A stretch of 7,211 bases of DNA, from positions 1 to 7,211 of the forward strand of contig JAJRXH010000056.1 of the NCBI GenBank assembly GCA_024276395.1. The letters are read 5' to 3'. The DNA comes from an archaeon. GTDB lineage: Archaea; Asgardarchaeota; Heimdallarchaeia; Hodarchaeales; S146-22. Below, in pieces: positions 1 through 5,757 of the stretch. Each line of letters opens with the position of its first letter. The stretch's first letter is position 1. Position numbers and translations under genes: made by a program. The notes under the pieces are model-generated. The model was not told where the DNA came from, did no database searches, and saw only the letters and a program-made list of their open reading frames with translations.

Positions 1-968
1 ATTTCTTCATGAAAATTCTCGAAAAAGCTGGACTACCTTCGGGAGTGATCAACTTCATTCCTGGAAAAGGGTCTAAAATCGGGCCAATAGTGCTAAAAGA
101 TCCAAATCTCGCTGGAGTGCATTTCACTGGTAGTACGGAGACATTTCGACAAATGTGGAAGACAATCGGAGAAAACCTTGCCAATTATAAGACGTATCCA
201 CGGATTGTTGGTGAAACTGGTGGTAAGGATTTTGTCTTCGTGCATGAAAGCTGTGACGTGGACGAGTTGGTAGTTGCCTTGCTTAGAGGAGCTTTTGAAT
301 ACCAAGGACAGAAGTGCAGCGCTGCCAGTAGAACTTACATCCCCGATACCATTTGGAAAGAAGTCAAGCAAAAACTCATTGATGGTGTGAAAAGTATGAA
401 AATGGGAGGAGTAGAAGATTTCACTAACTTCATTAATGCAGTCATTGACAAGGCTGCTTATGATAAGATCGTAGAATACATTGAGTTCGCCAAGCAATCT
501 CCAGATACTGAAATCATCGTGGGAGGTAACTACGATGATTCTAAAGGCTATTTCATCGAGCCAACTGTCGTGCTTGCCAAGGATCCCAATCATCGACTGA
601 TGTGTGAGGAAATCTTCGGGCCAGTCCTCACGGTTTACGTGTATCCAGCGATAAAATATGAAGAAACGCTCAGACTATGCAATGGAACATCTCCTTATGG
701 CCTCACTGGTTCAATCTTTGCACGAGATCGGAAGGCCATTGCTTTAGCCACGAGGATTCTCCGGCATGCTGCGGGTAATTTCTACATTAACGATAAACCA
801 ACTGGAGCTGTTGTGGGACAACAACCGTTTGGAGGCAGTCGTGCTTCCGGAACCAATGATAAGGCTGGGAGTTGGTTAAACCTAATCCGATGGGCTAGTC
901 CTCGCGCAATAAAAGAAAACTTGTTACCGCCGAAGGATTATCGGTATCCGTTCATGAAGGAAAAATGA
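1..968 (+). CDS. pruA: Delta-1-pyrroline-5-carboxylate dehydrogenase, ALDH4A1 type (5' partial)
   Basis: This enzyme oxidises glutamate semialdehyde (P5C) to glutamate with NAD+, the second step of proline breakdown, and is a soluble aldehyde dehydrogenase. The frame is open to the left edge (two Phe codons precede the Met at 9), and the text around that Met is internal to the family, so the true start lies outside; by comparison with the ~560-residue human enzyme roughly 240 residues are missing. Counting from that Met, the catalytic-loop motif GETGGKD places the general-base Glu at 69 and GQKCSAASR places the nucleophile Cys at 103; the spacing of 34 matches human ALDH4A1. EEIFGPVL, AAGNFYINDK and VGQQPFGGSRASGTNDK are the usual cofactor and substrate-end motifs. 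The last of these, with Gly-Thr-Asn-Asp near the end, is typical of P5C dehydrogenases rather than general ALDHs. The C-terminus is complete (stop TGA 966-968). A proline dehydrogenase partner would have to lie elsewhere. Confidence 0.95.
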   Translation, partial: FFMKILEKAGLPSGVINFIPGKGSKIGPIVLKDPNLAGVHFTGSTETFRQMWKTIGENLANYKTYPRIVGETGGKDFVFVHESCDVDELVVALLRGAFEYQGQKCSAASRTYIPDTIWKEVKQKLIDGVKSMKMGGVEDFTNFINAVIDKAAYDKIVEYIEFAKQSPDTEIIVGGNYDDSKGYFIEPTVVLAKDPNHRLMCEEIFGPVLTVYVYPAIKYEETLRLCNGTSPYGLTGSIFARDRKAIALATRILRHAAGNFYINDKPTGAVVGQQPFGGSRASGTNDKAGSWLNLIRWASPRAIKENLLPPKDYRYPFMKEK

Positions 969-1087
969 AAGCAGCAGTGATAAGTGAACCTTTTACTACT
1001 GAGAGAGAGATTACAACATCTTCTCTTTTCTTTTTTAGAAGAATCAATTGTTTTTCAAGTATAAGAAAGATAAAAACTACCGTTTGA
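965..1087 (+). pseudogene. 40-codon ORF in ATGA overlap with the P5C dehydrogenase stop; possible dehydrogenase remnant
   Basis: An ATG at 965-967 shares bases with the TGA of the preceding gene, the arrangement typical of translationally coupled genes. The frame reads MKAAVISEPFTTEREI and then degenerates into Phe/Arg/Lys-rich text before TGA at 1085-1087. The opening resembles the N-terminus of zinc-type medium-chain dehydrogenases (often MKAAV..., then a short charged strand). The rest coincides with a T-rich tract that looks like a terminator. It could be the stump of a lost downstream gene or a chance ORF. The short resemblance is the only support. Confidence 0.2.
1019..1036 (+). terminator. 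T-rich terminator after P5C dehydrogenase
   Basis: A pyrimidine tract with runs of T4 and T6 lies about 50 bases after the P5C dehydrogenase stop. Archaeal RNA polymerase commonly terminates at such tracts without a strong hairpin, and none is seen here. Confidence 0.5.
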
Positions 1088-1108
1088 GTTCATAATTCAT
1101 AAGTCTTT

Positions 1109-1147
1109 TTTAAATAATAAAAAGCGTGTCACACGAGGCTGAAGATA
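1109..1147 (+). promoter_or_regulatory. TATA box and ribosome binding site of the GT-C gene
   Basis: TTTAAATA at 1109-1116 is a good archaeal TATA box; transcription would start near 1135-1140. GAGG at 1135-1138 lies 9 bases before the GTG at 1148 and may serve as a ribosome binding site if transcription starts just upstream of it. An in-frame stop (TAA 1118-1120) bounds the start, and the next in-frame Met is about 50 residues in, beyond the first membrane segment, so GTG 1148 is the best start. Confidence 0.45.
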
Positions 1148-4100
1148 GTGACCTTAGTCATTTTTTATGCGCTCTTCGCACCATTAGCATATCTTAGTCT
1201 AGGACTAGTATTACTCACGCTGCTAGTTGACTTTCATTCTGTCCGCACGAAAAAAGTACTCAACCCCTTAAATTCCATCTCTGACAGCATCATTGCTGCC
1301 ATGGTGCTCTCATCATCTTCTCTAGTCATCCCAGCTGTGCTAATTGGTACTCAACCTAGGGGCACCCTGCGGTTGCCTTTTCTGAATGACTTCATTTCCT
1401 TTCCACTCGTGTTTTACCTTCATGGTATCTTGGCATTTGGCAGCCTGATTTACCTGAGCCTTACCTACATCAACAAGGTCATCCTCGCTCCACCATCCCG
1501 CATTCTTGAAAAGACCATTAATATTGATGATGATCGCCCGATGCTGACTTTAACTGACTTGTTACAACCCGTTAAGACAATGAAGGCTTTCTTGAAGAAT
1601 CCCCTCATTCATAAGCAAATCACTAAGACAAAATTGAGCCTCATTTCCCTCATTGGCTTAGGAGTACTCTTGGAAATGACTGTTCTTTCCCTAATCTTAC
1701 CACCAGAAAGAGGATACGATGCACTCGCCATGTACTTTCCGGAAGCACGCGTGTACTTCCTCCTAGATCAAATTACCAAGTTTGATCCTTTAGCCACGAG
1801 GCCAACCGTGAAAGCCCCATTCATCATCCTCCTCATCACGTGGTCTTGGTATCTATTTGCAAGGGTACAAATCCAACTTCTTCCCATCCTTTTCGTCCTA
1901 GCTACTGCACTTGCTGCACGCCAGCTTGTACTCTTGTTCGATGAAAATCAGAATATCAAGGCAAAAAAGATCAAGGCAGACTTGGCCTTTACTGGAACCC
2001 TCATTTTACCCCTAATTTTCTGGTTCTTGATGGATTGGCCTTTCTATCAAGACATCTACGTGGGATTTTTTTACGCGACTGCCCTTTATTGGACTTGGAA
2101 GGCGGAACGCACGCGCGAGAAAAAAACTCTAATTTTCTTCCACATCCTAGCTGCCTTATCGATTGCTTGTGCACTTTTGAGTAAAATTAATGCATGGACG
2201 ATTTTCATCATTCTCCTCCTTACTTTTCCTACGAATCATCGTTTACTCAAGCATGGTAAGGCAACGCTGCTACTGGGGCTATTTTTCTTTCTAAGCTATA
2301 AAGTCTCCGTGAATCTTTATGTCGGATTTGTCTTGTTATATCTTCTTTGGATACTCGTGCTGCTAAAAGCTGTTTACGAAGATCATGCTCTGAATTTAAA
2401 GGCTAAATTAAGCGAACTACCACGTTTTCGACTGATATTCACTCAAAAAAAACGTTCCTTTGATTTTATGGTCACGCACCAAAAACTTTATCTCCTCACG
2501 CTATTAGGGGGACTTTTATTAGGGGGACACTGGCTCATTCGAAATTTTCAGTTATTTCCAGGGGCAAAAGACGATTTCTTTAGCCGTTACTTGAAAATAC
2601 CAGATTTAAGCTTGATAAAGACTACTCCTGATTTTGGTGTTAGACCGCTCAGTAGCCTCACGTATGAAACCATTCACGGAATAAGTCCCCATGGTGTGGC
2701 ACTCCTCATATTTTTCGGAACATCATTCGTAGCCTTTTGGGGTATTTTCAAGATATTGGGAATCATCAAGGGTGATGGCTACCGCATGCTCGTGATCTGG
2801 TTAGGAATGTACATCCTCATTTGGACCACTTATTATGGAAACTCCTCGGCACGATACCTCTCCCTTATCATCGTACCATTAGTCATTATTAGCGTGCATG
2901 GACTTGATGTGCTCTTGAAATGGCTAGAAAACGGTAAAAAAGATCTTGGTATGGTTCCACAGACAAAATTACTCGCTTTTCTAGCGTTGGCACCTTTGAA
3001 CTACTATTACATCCCCAATCTTTCATTATTATTTAACTACCAAGACCCAGCAACGCGTAATCAGATTGGGTTAAGCTATCTTCAAGCCGCCCGCAATTAT
3101 TATCAAGAAATGTCCATGATGCTCTTGCTGGGCATCCTAGGTTTGCTGTTCATTTCCCTATTATTAAATCCCCGTTCATTCATCAAGAAAATTCTAACCA
3201 TCGGCCACATGAAAATCACGACCAATACCAACAAGGTGAAATGGATTGCTAAGATAACAAGAGTTACTCCATTGGTCAGTACCTTTGCCTTCATCATCTT
3301 GTTTGTAGTCCCTTTGATAGTCCCAGCTTCCGTCTTTGTATCTGAAGGAGGAAACATCGATGCTGTTGTTGAAACCGTTGTCCTCTTCCAAGATGACTCC
3401 TATCAACAAGTAATCGAATATTTGCAATTACATTTCAGTCCTACTGACGGAGTGCTCAGCTTCAATGTACCAGGAATCGGTGCAAAGACTGATATGCCCA
3501 CGTTAGAAGTGATGATGATTCCACCAGAATTACCCATCAATAAACGTCCTTGGCTTGCAGCTTTCCCCGCAAAAGATGTCTTATCCTTCATGAGCTCTCC
3601 ATTAAGTCTCAAGGATCTACAACCCTATCGATCTTATTTCCCAGAAAAGTTTCTTTCCTCCTTCGGATTCACTTATGTTGTTGTTCCCACTCCCATTTAT
3701 TATTGGTGGAATAGCTTTGATCTCCAGTATCTCCAATACAGCACCTTGATTGCACTATTGGACAATCCTCAATATTTTTCCCTTGTCTTAAGCACTGAAT
3801 ATTATTTTCTTTTCAAGATGCGTGATGGCACCGATGACTTTGGCGGTTTATTAGATTTACAACTAGTTAATGACGAGGGTTACAAGGTAAGCCTCATTGG
3901 ACCCTTGAGCAACATCAATTCCAGCCAGAAACAGACAACACGCTTTGAAAACTTGGAATTGTTGTTAGATTTTTCTGGAGATTCTTATCAATTGCGAGGA
4001 ACCCAAACTCTCAACATTAACGTCACCATTCACTTAGCTGACAATACCTCCCTCATTTACCAAGAAAAGCATACCCTCACAGAATTAGCTAATCCCACTC

Positions 4101-4330
4101 CAATAACCATCCTTAACTCCACGAGTCTCTCTCAGGTAAACTTGACAGAAATTAACATCAAGAAAATAGTAATTACCTTTACTTTAACAGAAGACCCCAC
4201 GTTTCTTCGTGAAATAATCCTTACCAGCTTCAATCCTAATGATTCACTCCATCTGAAACTATCAAGCAACTCAGATTCATTAATTCTGAATCAACCTTCC
4301 ACCTATTTAACGTTCAAGAAGACTGGTTAA
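1148..4330 (+). CDS. GT-C fold membrane glycosyltransferase with large extracytoplasmic C-terminal domain
   Basis: This 1060-residue protein probably transfers a sugar from a lipid-phosphate donor to a glycan or protein on the outer face of the membrane. Residues 1-735 hold about 15 hydrophobic segments (first ~3-27, last ~709-733). GT-C hallmarks are visible: a loop after an early membrane segment with an acidic residue (GYDALAMYFPEAR, Asp191), which in PMT/ArnT/AglB-like enzymes is catalytic or metal-binding; a Ser-Lys at 345-346 in a membrane segment; HWLIRN at 461-466, like the conserved W-x-x-R-N of this superfamily; and ARYLSLIIVP at 568-577. Residues ~735-1060 form a soluble domain: first an alpha/beta part ending in FGFTYVVVPTP, then a beta-rich stretch with six N-x-S/T sequons. 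The fold assignment is firm in general terms; donor and acceptor cannot be read. The gene starts with GTG, has its own promoter, and overlaps the convergent gene by 17 bases at its 3' end. Confidence 0.75.
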   Translation: MTLVIFYALFAPLAYLSLGLVLLTLLVDFHSVRTKKVLNPLNSISDSIIAAMVLSSSSLVIPAVLIGTQPRGTLRLPFLNDFISFPLVFYLHGILAFGSLIYLSLTYINKVILAPPSRILEKTINIDDDRPMLTLTDLLQPVKTMKAFLKNPLIHKQITKTKLSLISLIGLGVLLEMTVLSLILPPERGYDALAMYFPEARVYFLLDQITKFDPLATRPTVKAPFIILLITWSWYLFARVQIQLLPILFVLATALAARQLVLLFDENQNIKAKKIKADLAFTGTLILPLIFWFLMDWPFYQDIYVGFFYATALYWTWKAERTREKKTLIFFHILAALSIACALLSKINAWTIFIILLLTFPTNHRLLKHGKATLLLGLFFFLSYKVSVNLYVGFVLLYLLWILVLLKAVYEDHALNLKAKLSELPRFRLIFTQKKRSFDFMVTHQKLYLLTLLGGLLLGGHWLIRNFQLFPGAKDDFFSRYLKIPDLSLIKTTPDFGVRPLSSLTYETIHGISPHGVALLIFFGTSFVAFWGIFKILGIIKGDGYRMLVIWLGMYILIWTTYYGNSSARYLSLIIVPLVIISVHGLDVLLKWLENGKKDLGMVPQTKLLAFLALAPLNYYYIPNLSLLFNYQDPATRNQIGLSYLQAARNYYQEMSMMLLLGILGLLFISLLLNPRSFIKKILTIGHMKITTNTNKVKWIAKITRVTPLVSTFAFIILFVVPLIVPASVFVSEGGNIDAVVETVVLFQDDSYQQVIEYLQLHFSPTDGVLSFNVPGIGAKTDMPTLEVMMIPPELPINKRPWLAAFPAKDVLSFMSSPLSLKDLQPYRSYFPEKFLSSFGFTYVVVPTPIYYWWNSFDLQYLQYSTLIALLDNPQYFSLVLSTEYYFLFKMRDGTDDFGGLLDLQLVNDEGYKVSLIGPLSNINSSQKQTTRFENLELLLDFSGDSYQLRGTQTLNINVTIHLADNTSLIYQEKHTLTELANPTPITILNSTSLSQVNLTEINIKKIVITFTLTEDPTFLREIILTSFNPNDSLHLKLSSNSDSLILNQPSTYLTFKKTG

Positions 4331-5408
4331 TCACGGAAATGTAAAAGTTCTTGACAAAATGCCGTGAATTTATGGTCACTTGAGGAGTGGGATGCACTTT
4401 CTCATCAATCCTCCACGAAACCTTCGATCTAAGTTGTGCTAGTGCTGATGCAAGATGTGAAGGAGTGACGAAATAGCCAAGATAAGATAACTTTCCATTT
4501 TCATCTTCTACAACCACACTGATGCTGTGTAAAGGCTTTTTCTTCTTCAATTCGTGTTCAATTTTATGTAGCTTTCGCTCGTTTAATTCTCGAAAGGAAA
4601 AAGACTCAATGATGAAAGCCGAATCTCTCGTCGTGCCTTTCCAAGATCCTTCTACCAAGAAACATCGATGAAATAACGAAGGCGATGCCTTCCAGAGCAC
4701 ATCGCGATAAAATTTCAGCTTGACAACCATACTTTTTCCATCTGGACTCAAGTAAAGCCATGTCACGTGAGACCAAGAGAAAAATGGAAAAATTTTCAGG
4801 AAAAGATGATGATATGGAGATTCTTCTAAACGATCAAAAGAATTAATTTTGGCACAAGGAGGTAAAAGATTCGAAATACCATCAAGCCAAACTAAAGCCC
4901 AATCAAGGCTACTTTCAACTAGTGATGGACTTTCTAACAATTTCAAGATGGCATTTGCATCACCAGTGCAATTTAAAATCTTGAAATCCTTAATTTTTGG
5001 ATGTTCCCAGATCATATGAGAAGAAAATATCTCTATTTTCCGAAAACCTCTATTTTTCAAGTAAACATTAGCATGCTCAATCGTAGCTGGGACAACATCA
5101 ACGTTCAAGAGTAATTTTCTTTGCAAAAGCCTTGAAGGAACAAACATTTCCAAAAATTGCAGGAATTCCCGAATGTTACCACAACTAAGATTGAAAATTC
5201 CCTTCACTGATTTTTCTTGCAATAATTTAAGTATTGGTGACCATTTTCCGATTTTTTTCTTCTTTCCAGGACTGAATTTTTTCTTCTTGAGATAAAAACG
5301 AAAATTCCAGTCCCAAAATTGAATGACCTGCGGATAACACTGCCGATACAGCTTTCCGAACTCTTCTAGTTCTTCAATGAATGGAACTATCTTCAAAATA
5401 TCATCCAT
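4314..5408 (-). CDS. Unknown protein with possible degenerate class I methyltransferase core
   Basis: I do not recognise this 364-residue protein by family. The N-terminus is helical and aromatic (WDWNFRFY, 32-39), followed by two Lys4 tracts at 41-44 and 49-52. Residues 68-128 follow the layout of a Rossmann-like SAM methyltransferase: a strand then loop (VKGIFNLSCGNIREFL) in the motif I position, and LLLNVDVVPATIEHANVYL with an acidic residue at the end of strand two (Asp104), followed by a helix and RGFRKIEIF. DWALVWLDGISNLLPP at 169-184 would be the motif IV region. The glycine-rich loop is poor (Ser-Cys-Gly-Asn only), so SAM binding is doubtful. Residues ~235-364 are an alpha/beta tail with no recognised motif. 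There is no signal peptide or membrane segment, so it is probably cytoplasmic. An in-frame TGA 9 bases upstream makes the ATG at 5406-5408 the earliest ATG; no strong ribosome binding site precedes it. Reality as a gene is likely from length and composition; function is unassigned. Confidence 0.7.
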   Translation of the reverse strand: MDDILKIVPFIEELEEFGKLYRQCYPQVIQFWDWNFRFYLKKKKFSPGKKKKIGKWSPILKLLQEKSVKGIFNLSCGNIREFLQFLEMFVPSRLLQRKLLLNVDVVPATIEHANVYLKNRGFRKIEIFSSHMIWEHPKIKDFKILNCTGDANAILKLLESPSLVESSLDWALVWLDGISNLLPPCAKINSFDRLEESPYHHLFLKIFPFFSWSHVTWLYLSPDGKSMVVKLKFYRDVLWKASPSLFHRCFLVEGSWKGTTRDSAFIIESFSFRELNERKLHKIEHELKKKKPLHSISVVVEDENGKLSYLGYFVTPSHLASALAQLRSKVSWRIDEKVHPTPQVTINSRHFVKNFYISVINQSS

Positions 5409-5443
5409 GACAACTCATCCCCACTTGCACACCTTCATTTTTG

Positions 5444-5452
5444 ATTAAATAT
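5444..5452 (-). promoter_or_regulatory. TATA box for the 4314-5408 gene
   Basis: On the minus strand this reads ATATTTAAT, about 36 bases upstream of the ATG, with a purine/G-rich GGGAGC just upstream in the BRE position. Transcription would start about 15 bases before the start codon, giving a short leader. Confidence 0.4.
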
Positions 5453-5506
5453 GCTCCCGCAAATTAACGTAACAACAAGAAATTTCAAGCGATTTTCAAG
5501 TAGAAT

Positions 5507-5520
5507 CGTAATGTATTACG
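5507..5520. promoter_or_regulatory. 14-bp palindrome, candidate operator
   Basis: CGTAAT and ATTACG are perfect inverted repeats separated by GT. The site lies between the two divergent TATA boxes, about 55 bases from the minus-strand box and 64 bases from the actin box, a plausible position for a dimeric regulator. No regulator is identified. Confidence 0.3.
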
Positions 5521-5553
5521 TATTTCCTATGATTTTTCTACTGCTCCTTAAAA

Positions 5554-5596
5554 AAAGAATGATTAACCATTCGTGAGAAAACCTTATAAAGAATGA
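5554..5596 (+). repeat. AAAGAATGA direct repeat flanking the actin TATA box
   Basis: AAAGAATGA occurs at 5554-5562 and again at 5588-5596, 34 bases apart, each followed within a few bases by AACC. The first copy is upstream of the BRE/TATA region and the second begins in the TATA box. The first also forms a short inverted repeat, GAATG/CATTC, at 5557-5572. It could be a paired factor site; chance in AT-rich DNA is not excluded. Confidence 0.3.
5574..5590 (+). promoter_or_regulatory. Actin gene promoter (BRE/TATA)
   Basis: TTATAAA at 5584-5590 is the best TATA box upstream of actin, preceded by the purine-rich GAGAAAA expected of a BRE. Initiation would fall near 5610-5616, leaving a leader of about 140 bases, long for archaea. 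A weaker AAATAAA at 5718-5724 is too close to the start codon to keep the ribosome binding site in the transcript. Confidence 0.5.
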
Positions 5597-5611
5597 ACCG
5601 CATTTGGTTTC

Positions 5612-5668
5612 ATGAAGGAGCTGAAAGATCAGCTCATCCAAAAGAGAATTTTGTCGGAAATTGAGTGA
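5612..5668 (+). CDS. Possible 18-codon upstream ORF in the actin leader
   Basis: The ATG at 5612 lies 22-28 bases downstream of the TATA box, where archaeal transcription normally starts, so the ORF would be translated as a leaderless message. It encodes MKELKDQLIQKRILSEIE, a charged amphipathic helix-like peptide, and its TGA (5666-5668) overlaps a GTG that opens a second small ORF. The hairpin 5618-5635 falls inside it. No homology can be judged at this length. Confidence 0.25.
   Translation: MKELKDQLIQKRILSEIE
5618..5635 (+). promoter_or_regulatory. Leader hairpin 1
   Basis: GAGCTG and CAGCTC form a perfect 6-bp stem with a 6-base loop near the expected 5' end of the actin transcript. 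It is preceded by the 8-bp palindrome TTCATGAA at 5609-5616. It could affect stability or translation of the leader. Confidence 0.3.
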
Positions 5669-5757
5669 AACGGTTTTTGCAACCGTGCCACCACCATTCA
5701 GATAGAAAAACCCCACGAAATAAACTTGAAACGCAATCTGAGGTAGATGAAAAATGA
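5665..5757 (+). CDS. Possible 30-codon second upstream ORF coupling into actin
   Basis: A GTG at 5665 overlaps the stop of the 18-codon ORF, and this frame stays open until a TGA at 5755-5757 that overlaps the actin ATG as ATGA. The product (VKRFLQPCHHHSDRK then a charged tail) is basic and resembles nothing I recognise. The two end-to-end overlaps are the only reason to list it; there is no clear ribosome binding site for the GTG. Confidence 0.2.
   Translation: MKRFLQPCHHHSDRKTPRNKLETQSEVDEK
5670..5686 (+). promoter_or_regulatory. Leader hairpin 2
   Basis: ACGGTT and AACCGT pair as a 6-bp stem around a 5-base loop, about 55 bases upstream of the actin ribosome binding site. No T-tract follows, so it is not an attenuator of the usual kind. 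Confidence 0.3.
5740..5744 (+). promoter_or_regulatory. Actin ribosome binding site
   Basis: GAGGT lies 9 bases before ATG 5754 and decides the start: the resulting N-terminus (MSEAISGKALIIDNGTG) matches the beginning of actin. Confidence 0.65.

Larger units (their letters stand above)
5409..5753. other. Divergent intergenic region between the unknown gene and actin
   Basis: This 345-base gap holds no long gene. From left to right: the minus-strand TATA box (5444-5452), a 14-bp palindrome (5507-5520), an AAAGAATGA direct repeat (5554-5562 and 5588-5596), the actin TATA box (5584-5590), two hairpins, and two very short overlapping ORFs leading to the actin ribosome binding site. Confidence 0.7.

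Noticed and set aside
93..593. 166-codon minus-strand ORF inside the P5C dehydrogenase gene
   Set aside because: It is antisense to a clearly conserved enzyme, and its translation shows no recognisable motif.
3103..3612. Three short minus-strand ORFs within the glycosyltransferase gene
   Set aside because: They overlap each other and a long, sensible membrane protein frame; no promoter or ribosome binding site supports them.
4331..4367. TCACGG/CCGTGA inverted repeat as terminator of the glycosyltransferase gene
   Set aside because: The arms are 25 bases apart with no T-tract, and it lies inside the coding part of the convergent gene.
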